Of a stretch of DNA of 64,000 nt, positions 28,401 through 41,700 are shown piece after piece (position 1 is the stretch's first letter; each line of letters opens with the position of its first letter). A program made the translations under genes and the position numbers. The notes under the pieces were generated by a model, which ran no database searches, was not told the origin of the DNA, and saw only the letters and a program-made list of their open reading frames with translations. Origin of the DNA: Varroa destructor (taxonomy: Eukaryota > Arthropoda > Arachnida > Mesostigmata > Varroidae); NCBI RefSeq assembly GCF_002443255.2, contig NW_019211458.1:15557939-15621938 (forward strand). Reading direction: 5' to 3'.

Positions 28401-28899
28401 TCGTTGTTGTCGTCATCGCTGCGGCCAGTTCGAAACGGAGCGTTGTACACTGATGCAGTAGATTTATTTTATTCGATGCTTTCACCACGATACCGCACCC
28501 TGTGATCTGCGTCACCCTTATGCTGCGGAGACGCACCGTAGATAGAATAGTCTGGGTAGTAAAGAAGTTGACCAAATTATTTTTTTTTTATCTACGTTGA
28601 TCGGAGAAGTTGTGTTACAGCGAAGTAACTATGTAACTAGTCTGTAGATTATTCCCACTGGTAATCGTTAGAAATGTGTGCGTTTAGATCAAACTGCGCG
28701 ATTCCAGGCTGTTCAGAAGTAATGTTCAATAGAAAGCTTTCTAAGCCGAGCGTCCGCTAGGTAACAACTTCTTTCGAGTCTAAATATATTTTTTGTCGTG
28801 GATCAGTTACCGGGCTTAAATCGCAAGAGGACATGTGTCCTATAACTGAATCCCACTGTTGTGCGTATTTGAGGCTGCGACATGTGCCACTATACATGG

Positions 28900-29238
28900 T
28901 CAAATATAATAGAAATTTGCTGGAAGGCACCACTGAACTAATTCATTTTGTTCCTCCTGTGGACTCCTAAGCGGAGCGTCCTTAGTGTTTAAGCAAGGAC
29001 ATGATAGGCAACAACTGTCGCCGCAAATTGGACATCTCCTTATAGCTACAGCCATACGTTGAACTTCAGGGAGAAAAAACAGAGCGTATTTCCGGCATTT
29101 TTCGGTGCACGTTTGTCTTCGTACGGTAATCTCATCGTTGTTGGCTTGACAATCGTTCCAGGTAGCTTCAAGCGTCAAATTGGCTACTGACCTTCCAAGG
29201 CTGCGACTACGCCAGCGACGATCATAGTAGAATATCAT
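28900..29238 (-). CDS. Cysteine-rich 112-residue open frame, possible gene
   Basis: An uninterrupted frame from ATG at 29238. It has ten cysteines (30, 44, 48, 69, 72, 76, 77, 80, 82, 104), far more than chance frames of this length. The cluster RRCPICGDSCCLSCPC could bind zinc or form disulphides. There is no signal peptide, so it may be one exon of a longer gene; a possible donor (AG/GTCAGT) lies after residue 15. No neighbour or homology supports it. Confidence 0.3.
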   Translation of the reverse strand: MIFYYDRRWRSRSLGRSVANLTLEATWNDCQANNDEITVRRQTCTEKCRKYALFFLPEVQRMAVAIRRCPICGDSCCLSCPCLNTKDAPLRSPQEEQNELVQWCLPANFYYI

Positions 29239-32200
29239 GCTAAATGTATTAGATTTATTTACTCATTTATTTTCCATAAAAAAAGTAGCACTTAAGGAGC
29301 GGTTAGATATGCAGTGCTTAGAAGCATAGACACGTGTGTATTGGCTGAAAGAATATCAGCACGCGGCGAAGCAAAACAGAGAGACCCGTTCAAACGCACA
29401 TTCTACTTATTAATTTAATTAACTGAACTTGAACGTCAGTTGCAGTTAAAGCGACCTTCTTGAAAATCGATACCACTCCGTTTCAACGGCCCCAAAGCCT
29501 GCAGCAGGCCCACGCTTCACGATACCGAACAGCCCGACTTTCCTCGGATAACGCGTTTGGACTTGTTGCAGCCTTTGGGATTGACGGAAGGGATAAGACG
29601 TATGGCGTATGCTTTTTACTTTATGCTTCTGCGAACATTACAGTTGTATTCTGGACAAAGAAAACAAATATGGCATGTGTTCTTCGGCTTATTTTATCTC
29701 TAGTACGTAATGTTTCGTAAGGCCCAGCTTATCTTCGGTTATTATTATTTTTTTTTACTGTTTCTGACTTCTCGGTGAATTCAGATCGACGTTCTAATAA
29801 TAACACGTACAAATCGCTGAACAGTAAATTGATAGTATTTGTTGTTAGATCTTGTTGTACATCACTTTAGTCACTGGCCGGCAAATCCGTCCTGGTCTAG
29901 CCGGTATACACATACGATTTGTCCTTGCTTTATAATCACTTATGTGCTTCGTCCAATGATCCTTCCAGCTGTTTGTAGCCTGAAGCAATTAGGGCTGGAG
30001 TCCTAAGTGGTGCCTGGGCGTGGTCAGGATGTGTAGTTTTTGACGACAACAAAACAGAAACTGCGAGCTCACAGGGAAATTCACCTATGAACCTACTTTT
30101 GCCCTCAGCGCACTATCGATGCATGAGAAACACAAACACGGACAAAGTAGACGAAGAAAACTTAATAGACCGGTTTCACAGGACAAGTACTACTACCATA
30201 ATATATATATTAGAATTGTGAAAACGGGTAGTACATTTTTAGTAAATATAGATATAGTTAACGCGCGTCTTATGCGCTACCTTCAGACAGATTCTGAAAA
30301 TGTGTCCGTACCTAGGAACGTGCCAATAGAATGAATATATACAATAACTGATCGATGATGGGACGTCATTTATTAACGAAATCGCAAGGCAGCCTTGTTC
30401 GTTCTAAGCCTAACGTCATCGCATCCAGACCTAGAAACTGCGCCACTGTGATTTATTTAGCTGCGCAAAACAGCATTTACGCAGACGGGCGAAACACTTA
30501 ACGATCCGATGTGGTATCATCCGCTCTTCATGAGCGATTCTGTTTCGCGTAGGGGGAAAACATCGATCTCGAGAAATGATTGTTCAGGAATGTATCGATC
30601 GACTCCTTGCGTTCAGATTGGCAACAGTGAATGATGATACCACGCACGTATAGGTATCTGTAAATTGTGTTTGCTTCCAAAAAACATCTACATGATTCTA
30701 AACATTTGTAACAGCGTCATAAAATGAATTTATTAACGACTCTGACCTAAGCTAGTAGTAACTCGCCTTATCGAACGTCGCCGAATCGTTACTGTGTCTC
30801 TCTCTCTTTTGAGAGCTGGCGTAGCGAACCACCTAACATGTTTCTAATACGAGGTAATATTGATTGTGCCTCGATAAAAACGTAACATTCACTCAATCAG
30901 CAGACTCACTAAAAGGTGTGTTTGGGCCACTGGTCATATCAACCGTAGCGCATTTTCTGTGTTTGATTTTATTACATAAAAAAATATTTTAATCAATTAT
31001 CGCTCCCGGTAGATTCTTTTTTTGGTATCTTAGTCAAGTCTAGTATTAGGTCTTGAATAACTAGTCAATAACCCTGCAACTCTTCTGGGTCAATGAAATA
31101 CACCGGTTATGTTAAGCTTTCGTAATTGATGGCATCCGCAAAATAGAAGGACAAATCGTTCAGATTACTTTCAAGTTTAGTAGCAAGCCATAAACCGAGA
31201 AAAGATAATGTCGCTTCTGTCCCAGACCCAATTTTAGTATAGCATCCCTGCTTTCAAGGCTGCCACCGTGATGACCTTGTACGCTATAGACAATAGGTAA
31301 TTTTCAATATAGGTCATGATAACACAGTCTATATATATGTGTGCACACGGAACTTTATTTACATTACCTTGATAGCTCAGCGTTGACAACGGCCTGGCAA
31401 AGAGGCAACTTTGCTTAGAACGAAAAGCTATTACAAATGAAGGCCTGCTCCTTCGATGTGAACGGCTGGCCGTACGATTCGAAGGCCCTCTCCCGGCGGT
31501 TAAGCACGCTTTACGATGCTTCTTTGGCAACTGTTCTTAGAGTGCACCTATCGCTCGGAAGCCTTTTCGCCAAACTTAGATTTTTGCCCAACAGATCTAA
31601 ATTAGTTAGACAAATGCTACTGAATCTGTGAGAACTCATTTCTTATCCGCTCAAATAAGTCGCAATTTGAAGCTAAACATGCCTTTCCTAGGTAGAAGGT
31701 AGAAAGTTCATATAGATTTGTATATAGACATATGCGCATCAGGATGTGTCAGAGGATGTTTATACTGTCAGTCAATTATGTATTGACTGATATCACTTAA
31801 TTAATTGCAATAATCTGTTTTTCTAGGCGTTCGATAGAGCTTCGTGACATCGCGGACATCATTTTCAATAGGGCGGAACATCTATAGGCATATCTTGATG
31901 AGCATTTTTCAAGCAATTTTGGTTTGGACAAAAAGGTTTCGAATCAATAGACTTCTCTCTGCGGATACCTTTGAGATGTCTGTTGAACTTTTCGAATGAA
32001 TAGTTCACCGTTCCCAGAAATGTCCTGGCAGAAACGGCAGTAATTTTAAACATTTGCGATAGAAAGGAAAGTTACACATTTATGTACGATCGTTTGAAAT
32101 TCTAATGTTTCAAACTGTGATGAGCGAGATGCCTACTACATATATCTATATATAATTAAAACACCTGTTCGGCCATTTACTATCAAAGGAAACCATCGGA

Positions 32201-35200
32201 ATTAAAGAGATAAACGAAAGAGGTCTATTCAAATTTAACCGCTCCTGTTACTGAAACCTAATGTTCGCCTACCCGATCAGTTCAACAAAACTCATATTCA
32301 GTCATTTCTTGTAGAGAAATACGAACATAACATGCTGCCTTCTACGTCTATGTATCGAAGGTAATAGAAAAATAGAGGTTTCATAAGATGTAATATAGTA
32401 ATGTAGCTTTATCGTTATCCTAATATATTTTCGGTTAACCTTATGTTCCGCACCACTTAGGTTGCCATTCGAGTGGTAATTATATCATAGATCTCTAGCA
32501 ATGAATTCGCTAAAGTAGACATAGATGGCGGCTGTGCTAGAAACTAGAAAATGTGAAATAACTGATGAATTTAGCTACCTGCGCAGTACGTCTAGTATCA
32601 TAGAACAGCATGGCAAATACATCTAACGTGCATATCCTTAAGCGCCATCTGGTGCTAAACTATCCATTGTTGACAGTGAGGACGCATGGTTAAGATCGAG
32701 CAGACGCAATTCGAAATAGTTCCGCCATTATCAAAAACAGCTGTCGACACGAACAATTGCAGTTACTTCTGCCTCTGTTATTGCAGCTGTCGGTCTCGAT
32801 GTACTGCGTAATCGTGTTAGGTCGTGAGGGGACTCGGTACAGAGTAGGTTTACTTTCGTCGCCGACGAACAAAAGCCATCTGGGAAGCTGCTATGCCGCT
32901 TCTCTGGCATTCGTGCGATAGTATATTTCCAGCTATACCGTTTAATCGTTCAGTCTACCAGTTGACAGTGGACTAGTAATGGTCGTTGTATCATCTTTCC
33001 ACCGCTGCTGGCCATGATGCATGGTTTGCTTTATTGCTAACCAATATTTCATCGCTAAGGGTATCACTGTTGTTTTTGGCATGGCTGTTGATCGTTCGCG
33101 TCCCCCTCCTCCGTGTAGCCTCTCGCCCTCAGTTGATTAGAAATTTCGGGATCTTTACGTATCGGCTAGCAGAACTATATATGCATATATGGAAAAAGCT
33201 AGAAACGATAAAGGATCATTGAGCAGCGTTGCTGGACAGAATGCCATTTCGTCGACTTCCTTCCATAGCTTGGGTGTATGCAGCGTGTTTGGGAGCGAAG
33301 GGAAGCTGCCCGTCAGCGTCGTTGACGCGCCGTACCTTCCCTAATTGAACAAACAGAGGGAAAGCGTTTGAGAAAAACTGCATAGTTAAAAACTCACTCG
33401 GCAGCCTCTTGTGCATCAGATGCTTAATCGGCATCGGTACATTATCGTCAACAACAATAACAGTGAACGTACGTGGCGTCATCACCATTATCGGTGTGTT
33501 ATTGCCGAAACATCAGCTTACAAACCTGACGATTCAAATCAACCAACCACAATAGAACAAAGGAAAGAAACATTACCAGTGATGAGTAATAATGCTTTCT
33601 TGTAGTGAAACATAAGCAGGTTTACTACTCCAACACAGCTTTTAGGCATTTTCAGACTGCACCGAACGATGAGTGTCTAGGTTTCGTAAAACGTAATTAC
33701 TGATCTGTCTGGCCAGATTTACCTTACATAAGGTAAAAATTGTCTAGGTGGACCTGACGTTTATGGGGCGGCGATGTCCAGCAGTAGATGTCAACTGTGC
33801 TTTTTTGTTGACTTTGACAATGGACAATCGTACGAGACACAGCACAATTATCATGGACCATGCATAGGCATCATGCGAGCCTTTTCTACGTTACTTGTAA
33901 AAAACGTCTACGCATTGTGCAGACTGGGGTGTCCCCATGCCCATGACGAAACCAGTGGGCCAAACCCGCATTGTCATCTCCGATCTGTCATACATCGTCG
34001 TCACTTGGCATTTGGACACAACTGCTGTTAATGCCGAAAGAGGTAAAAAGTTGACGGAGAAGACCAGCAGCTGCCACAACAACAGCAACTATTTACTTAT
34101 TACGTGCTTTGTTGCTGTATTCCTATGGTAGTATTGGCCAATGGACTAAGTTTTGCGCTGTTTGTCTGTGCATCCAGCAATTTGTCGGGCTTTCCTTTTC
34201 GCTGTCACGTTTCAAGGGCACGCACGAATCGTCGTCATTATGGACGATCGTAAAAATTGGAAGCTTCTAGTGTTCCGACATACCAGAACAACATGACATT
34301 CAGTGGACGAATGAAATATTCTATTACATTTATGGAAAATAAAAATCTGCCAGAAGTATATCGGGCCACCCTATCTGCACCAACGGACTTGATTTGCGTT
34401 TCTGTCATGCGCATGATGTCTAATCCTATGTCCCTTCAGTTACGTGAACACTTACCTTCATTGAATTAGAACAGTGTTTTACTGACGAATTCATTAGTGG
34501 CGTAACAGGTTCGTTTGCGGATACGCGGTGGCTTCAGACACAAATGGATCAACGTACGAACAAATCCTCCATTGTGTGAGGTTATTCCTGCGCACAGCAA
34601 GAAAGGAACCCATGCCCAGAAAAACAAAGGCAGAAGATGCTTCTAGCGCGCACGCTCGATGACATATTAATATAGTTAAGCGCTTCGCATCTGTTGCTAT
34701 GAGTTCCTCTGGCTCGCGCAACGCTGACGCATCCCTAATGCTTACCAGTAACCCGTGCTCTTGCATATGTATGTGTGTGCGTATGCATGTACGTTTCTGT
34801 CAGCTTGCTCAGTTGGCAAGGCAAAAGGAGGCGAAAACGAACTACTTCAAACATAAATCGATTGATTGACCGGCGCCAGACCGCACAGGCTTCGAACGGT
34901 CATTTCGATGACGACAGTAACAATCGACTGCCCTACTTTATATCTATCCTTTGTTTCGTTCTAGCTTTATTGCGCTATTTATTCGGTTCCTTATTATTAT
35001 GGTACGCTAAAACGATTATGACGCGTTGCTTCTATTGACCGCGTTACGGCAGCAGTGCAACTAAATCGAAAGTACAAATTCATACTTCGGAAAAAAGACC
35101 AAAATAATATATGGAATGAATATTGCCAGACAGAGGTACCCTGACGAAAGATCGGATCTATGTAGATTTGCATAAACAAAGAGAAAGTGGGAGAACGGCC

Positions 35201-38200
35201 ACAAACATGTTACCGAAGCGATTGCGAGCGAGACAAGCAGAAACCGCAAACTCGGCATTCGGTGTTGTTTCTAGACACCTCAAGACCAAGCGATGGGCAC
35301 AACTGTGCACTCGCGAAAGTACGCGGGTGCCGACGGGTACAGGAGCAAAGCTGAATTGCCATTACGTAAATTACGCCTAATTCGTAATAGAAAGAGCCGA
35401 AAAGGCTCTTTTTCTTTCTTTCTTTTTTTTTTTTAAATTACAACGAGAATAGAAAATTCAGTTTGTAGTCAATGTGACGGTTGACATTTAAGCACCGAAA
35501 ACAGTAAAATCTAAGTTGACAAGGCGTTTGCTAAAATAGTCAATTTTCATCCAATAGGAAGGTATATGAGATATCCTAGGGTACAATATTAACAAGATTA
35601 AAAAAAGGTTTTTAATATTGATATTGTTTATGAGTTGGCTGTTTTGGCATCTCATACGTTGATATTTTGCTTCGGTCTGACAAAGTCAGAGTTGTGTATA
35701 TTTTCGAATAGGATTTCTCGTGTCAACTATTACGATGACAAAACATTTGATCGTTCCCGTTGAACCACCGAAGACTTCTGTAAATCGGACTGCCCAAATA
35801 AGGAGGAAACTGCTTTTCAGCCACGCTGACCAAATAGAATCACTGACTGGTATTGTTATCGTATAGCAGCAGCACGGTCTGTATCGAGAGCAGAGCGGTA
35901 CTGGATTGACGACGACAAATATTTCAACCAATGCGTTTTGTGCGCAAAGCGAAGAGTGCGACCTTTGGCTTCTTTCGGAAATTATATTGTACATCGTCAA
36001 TCACAGTCGTTTGTCGCTTTGGACGATCCTTTTCGTTTGTAAACTTGCCTTCTAGTAGATGAGCCCCTAGACAAGGCTCCATAACCGTGGTCCATCAGAA
36101 CATAATGAGCTGTACAAGAGAGTACAGTGGTAACGGATTTGCAAGTATTCCAAAAGGTAACTCATCCAGTTAGTTTTATCTGCGGAGTGCCAACTCGAGT
36201 AGAGAGAATCAGCCCTATCAGAACTATCAAGCTTCGTTAGTGCATAATATAGAGTAGGGGTGTACATGTGAAATAGTATGAGGTGTTCTCAGTGATCTAT
36301 TATCTATCTATCTCAGTGATGTTGACGAAAAATGACTGATCATATACTCTAGATTTTGCTCCGATTGTGTTCTATAAGCATTGCAACAACTTTTACGTTG
36401 CTTTCACCCGATCGGCTAGTCTATGCAAAGCTCTGAAACATACAGAGCCTATTGTGTACACTTGAGAAATTATCTCGATCCCGACGTAGCTTCAGATTTG
36501 TTATACGAATAATATATAGTAAATTCATGCTTTTCTTAGTTTAGATCTCATTGCTGGTCTGTAAGGAACAACAAGCAAGAGATAAACTCGAACTGAGCGA
36601 ATGTTAGCTCTACGTCTGGGACTGGCACTAAGGGTTGTCTCAAAAATCCTAGACTGATTGAACCGGACGGCTGGCCGAATACAAATCCGTTATAAGCGGT
36701 AGAGGAATAAGGTTAAACGACATTATCTTTTCTGTATAGGCTAATTATCCTGGCACTACAAGGTAAAAGCTACAGGTCAGCGAAGGCTGTCACGCGCCGA
36801 CATAAGTGGTAATATCAAATTTTGCAGATATTATAATACACCTTCCGTAGCGTACGTCAACAGCGTTTGAATGAATCTACACAATTTGTGCGCCCGGAAG
36901 TACAACGTAACTTTCAGGAAAGGGCAAAACCAAATGTTTGTATCAGCGGATTATCTGCAGCCATCCGTTTAATTCGAGACCGAACGTGCCGTGCACCCAG
37001 AATATAAAAGAGGGTAGGCCAACGTTTAAAGATCTTTAATCTCTTTTAAGGCTAGGCTTTATAGGGACTAGATATCTTGTTTTATCGCTCGTTCTTTTCT
37101 TGTAATCTATAGTTCAATGTTCAATTTTGCTCATCTTCATTGGCTTAATGAGTTCTTTATATTAAATTCAAAATCAGTTCGAAATCAGTGGAATGGTGAC
37201 GCATGAAAAGTTTCCATTTTTTACAGCTCACGCTAGGCGATCACGACTAAGTCGTACATTGTAAATACGATATTCTCTGTTTTGAGTAGTGAGAGAATGT
37301 ACGCTGAGTACTATTTGTAGTGCGTACTCAGAACGTGTACGCCTGCGTACGGCGTTGCACCGGATTCGATACCATCTATTGATCCCGTAGGATACTACCG
37401 CAGGATTTAGTAACTTGAATGTATGGCTGAACCAGTCAATCGACGAAGCAAGCGTTTTTCTGTCGAAGCGCGGAGTTAAAAAATTTAACTTCAGGACATG
37501 TGATGGTTTTGAAATTAAGTAAGCTTTTTCTAATAAACAACAGTTGTTCTCCTGCAGGCAACATCTACCGTTCAATTGCTCCTTTTCTATCTAGCATTAC
37601 TGGCGGCAAAATAATTTCCCGAACATACGCGAATCATATCAGGTTTTGCAGATATAAATCTGCAACCAGGTAAACATGCTTTGGACGAGATGTATTATGT
37701 TCCTGTACTAACAACCCTTTATCTCCTCTTTCGAGAGCCAATCATAACGGAACGCCCAATGAAACCGTTGCTTTTTTGGTATATGACGGTGTTGTTTAAC
37801 TACTTGAGCCAATGGTAATGAGTAATCGTAGTCCATCATCAAACAATAGACGAAACAGACTTGAGAAGGAGCAATAACCGCGTCAAGGAGCTAGACAAGG
37901 ATGTACGTAGGCCACAAATCATCAGCCATTTGTTACTTTAGACGGTCGTCGTCGGTCACCGTTTATTCAAATGGAATACTCGGACATTCAAAAGTCGCTT
38001 TGGCAGCAAAATCAATAATCAAAAAAAGAACCGTCTGTTCCTGTTACTTTTTTTTCTCGGTAAAACCAAAAAATAGATATCGATCCAGCAAACCGCCACT
38101 GTTAATTCTACTCGGCTAATTGTTATTGCTGCAAAAGCTTGTTAGTCAGTTGCTGTCAATGGCAGCCTGGAAATTTTGCTGATATACACACACAGGCGCC

Positions 38201-38545
38201 GCTTGTGTTTGGACGGAAAAACATTCATAGATGTGATCAAACTATTATGGACTTATCTAATCTATTGGACTAATCTCATTGTAGACCTAGGCTATCCGCG
38301 CCAATTTACCTATACGCTAGTTGCATATAATGACAAGCAGAGATTTTTTTAATTCGTTAGTAGCGCGATGCTCTGCAGTATCTGAAAAACCAGCAAAGCG
38401 AAATTATACTTGTTATCATATCGATGATACATATGCAGGACTCTATTCTATCTATCTTATACGCAAACAGGAGCATATTCATTTTTAATAAAATTGTCGC
38501 ACTAATAGCAAACAATAAATATCAGGTTTATTTTTGAATTTTTAG
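29239..38545. other. Upstream of the Skeletor-like gene; probably holds its first intron and leader exon
   Basis: The leader exon must lie here or left of the window. A short frame at 37759-37814 (MKPLLFWYMTVLFNYLSQ, then GTAATG) looks like a signal peptide, but it ends in phase 2 and so cannot join 38546 directly. Inverted repeats of 9 bp occur near 31.77 and 35.59 kb. Confidence 0.4.
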
Positions 38546-38759
38546 GATCGCACGGAGCTACTTACCATGGTATCTACCTTGGCGAAATTGGTGATGGCAG
38601 CATACATAAAGTTTCCGGAAAAGTCTACCTGTCCAATAAAAACGAGCTTCATTTAGTCGACTTCAACTACGACGGAGCTGGTCCTGACGCCTTCTTTATG
38701 ATCGTCAAAGAGGGCAATCCCAGCGCGGAGGGAATCAAACTTGCCGATGAGAACGGATC
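38546..38759 (+). CDS. Skeletor-like exon: DM13 repeat 1, N-terminal part
   Basis: The acceptor is a T-rich tract ending in AG at 38544-38545 and the donor is GTACGT at 38760. The exon enters with two bases of a split codon and leaves in phase 2. It carries the first DM13 strands (residues YHGIYLGEIGD, then a VSGKVY strand) and the YDGAGPDAFF turn uninterrupted. It ends at the ADENGS turn. Confidence 0.9.
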
Positions 38760-41700
38760 GTACGTTATCAATGCAGCATTCGCTTGCCCCACATTGGTTA
38801 CTTTTCCGCCACACCCTATCGTTCCAACACGATTAGTTACAAAGTAAAAGCGTAATAATATAAATGGTGTAATTCTGCCCAGGTACAGGCTCTCTTAACC
38901 AGCAATTCAACTGTCAGATACAGATCATGCAAACGGAACAGACAATTTATTTCACGTAATCGATTTTGCTTAGATGCGACTCAGATGGCTATTTTAGAAT
39001 ATTCGATACTTTTAATGTGAACATGGAACTATTGCAGGACCGCAAAGTTAAAGGGTTATCGCAGCGCGAACTTGTACCTGCCACTGGGACCGCACGACAT
39101 CCGTGATGTGAAGTTCTTCTATGTGTTCTGTATCAAGGCCAATCAACTGTTCGGAGCGGTACCCATAACAAATCCACTAGTTCCTTCCGAGCAAAAAATT
39201 AGCGATGGAATTCAAGGAGCTCATGGCGTTAGCACTGGAGTAATTACCCTTAAAGATTCCCGTACTATGATCATTAAGGATTTCAGCTATGATGGAGCCG
39301 CTCCCGGTACGACCACTCAATAGGCATATCGAGCTGCACAACCTATTCAGCCAGTAATAAAATTTCTCTTGATTAAAGGTCTAAACATTTTACGTAAATA
39401 CAAATATTATAGGTCCCGAATTTGGAACCATGTAGGCCGTTTTTGAGAAGCTCGGATTTAATGCTCGTGCCAGCTAGCAATAGGAAACAAGTACGCTGAG
39501 CTCCAAATCGATAGTTCTATCATTTCACTTCGATTTCCAATATCTACTATCTTGGGCTGTCAAAAAAGTATTGACTATTTTTTTTTTAACTAAATGGATC
39601 CAAATTTACATATCTCAGTATGAGACACGTCGGGCCGATGCTGGTGTCATTGGAAAGCAATCGTAGATGCACTAAAATTGTCGGGATGCCTTTATTCAGA
39701 GTCGGACTGCGTTGAAAATGAGTGAAGTTTCAGTTCCGCAGAACCCCGCTATATTCTACAATTTTATTACGATAAAGTCACGGGCCCATAAAAAATGTAT
39801 ACTGTCTATGGTTAAAATGCTCTATCAGAAGAAGAAACGGCTTAAAAATGGTACAGCCGCTTTCGTTCTCGAAAGTTCGATGTGACGAATTCCTTTCATG
39901 GTGGTCGATCAATTACGGAAAAAGTTGATGAAATTATCGTGAAGATCGAGCAAGACCAACACGTGAACAGCCATCATAGCAAACAGCTGTAAACGATTTG
40001 AAGAAAACTAGCTACGAAAAAGTTCCAATGTTTAGATACTACACAAGTTGACGGAAAGGAATTTACCTGATCGTATTAGAAACTTAACAGAAAGTCAACA
40101 AACTCAAGTCATTTCTAAAGCGGTTGATTACGGGTGATAAAAAGTAAATCACATACGCTGCGCTAAAGCGTTGGCCGACGCCAAAGAACATAACGCTTTG
40201 TATTTGGTGGGACTAGAAATTGTGCGTTGCAGCCTGCTGCTGCTGCTGCTGCTGTCTGGCCAGATGATTGGCTTGTTAGCAACTGATAAGATTACAACAA
40301 GGCATTGAAAAAGCCATCGACCAGAACTGGAGAACAGAAAAAGCGTTTCTCTGCAGGGGCGATGGCGGACCACGTATGCCTTCAGCTACCCGACAAAATT
40401 TGACAAAAGTTGGATGGAAGATTCTACCGTCAGACTACCATCGTTCCACATAGAGTTATTACAAATAGTGTTAGTTTAGTTTCATAAAGAAATACAGTAA
40501 TTGCTTACGAATCTTCGTCCAGGAACCAGCGAACCTATACAGCGATGTAGATTATGGTTTTACCATGCAAATGGTACAAGTTCATAGATCAAAAATGGCC
40601 CATAGTTACTATGCTAATCCTATTTTAGAACATTAAAAAAATCTGCTTCAATTTGGCCTCGAGAACGGTCAATACTTTTTCGGCAACCCAATATGTCAGA
40701 TTGTACCACACAGAATAATTGTTTAGTAAGAAAGAAGTGAAATTTGTAATGAAAATTTTCATGCAGTTATAAAATCATTAGTTTATGCTTTTTCCTTAAA
40801 TATCACCTTATTTAACTTTGTCGAACTTGCTCTTCCGCAGACGCTTTCTTCACTGTTGGCCAAGGCAATCCGTCCACCGATGGCGAGAAGCTGCCCAACG
40901 AAAGAGGCAGCATCGTCAAACTTCCCCGGTACCAACGGCAGACCATTATGCTAACGCTTCCGCAGGATAAATCCTGGGCAGATTATGACTATCTGTCCGT
41001 ATTCTGCCATCGTGCGCGACAGGACTTTGCGCATGTGCGTATCCCCCGAGACCAATTAACCATTCCGGTTGCGCGTGGATCAGGTGCGTACCGGAGAGCG
41101 GCGGCCTCTGCGGCGATAACAGTAGCGGCGGTTGCGTTCGCCTTGTTCAGAAACACCAATTGTAACTAAGGGCAGAATTAGGACAAGACGAAAACTGTCC
41201 AAGGACAAACGCAGGCTTCGGACACAAACAAAATCCTCTTCTTAGAAAGCCCGTTAGAACCTTTTTAGCTTCATATCTCCTTAATTATTGTTGCTTAACT
41301 CGGTGTCTTATCCTACTTATCCTAACAATTGGATGAAATAAAGGTTGTCGGCGAAAAATTCGACGTAGACGAAGCTAAAACTTAATTTTTAGGAAAGAAC
41401 TATTTGCTTAGGCCGTATTTCCTGCAATGAATACCTTTTTGCTTTAATGTTAATTTAAAAAAATTGTGATAAACAGTTACAGATATACTCTTGTTTATTA
41501 TTAATGAGATGACAGAACGTCTGTTGTTTGTTATAATGATATCAATTACCGCCAGAGTTAAACGGTTGCTATAGATTACAAAAGACCATTGGTGAAGTTG
41601 TCTGTCAGTTGTTTATATGTATAAACAACTGACAGACAACTTTAATTTAAACACGCTGCTGTCTAACCACAGAGCCGCGACTCAAAAACAAATACATATT

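Larger units (their letters stand above)
18427..28899. other. Long stretch without a supportable gene
   Basis: A+T-rich DNA with two hexamer repeats and a small inverted repeat. A 22526-22846 plus-strand frame contains one membrane-helix-like run but lacks other support. A CpG-rich patch lies at 28.14-28.45 kb with open frames on both strands. Confidence 0.5.
39307..40840 (+). other. Intron of the Skeletor-like gene, filled by a mariner relic
   Basis: The intron runs from GTACGA to TTCCGCAG. About 1.14 kb of its 1.53 kb is a decayed mariner element, annotated separately. The remainder is A+T-rich and shows no other gene. Confidence 0.85.

Noticed and set aside
28141..28453. Overlapping frames on both strands in a CpG-rich patch
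   Set aside because: Both strands are open and neither has a motif or clear splice pair; more likely a regulatory CpG-rich patch.
31234..31631. Opposed frames near 31.4 kb
   Set aside because: Lengths are expected by chance and no splice or motif evidence favours either strand.
33216..33488. Minus-strand gene with a 57-base intron
   Set aside because: Donor, acceptor and phase fit, but the intron is very small, several frames stay open and no family is recognised.
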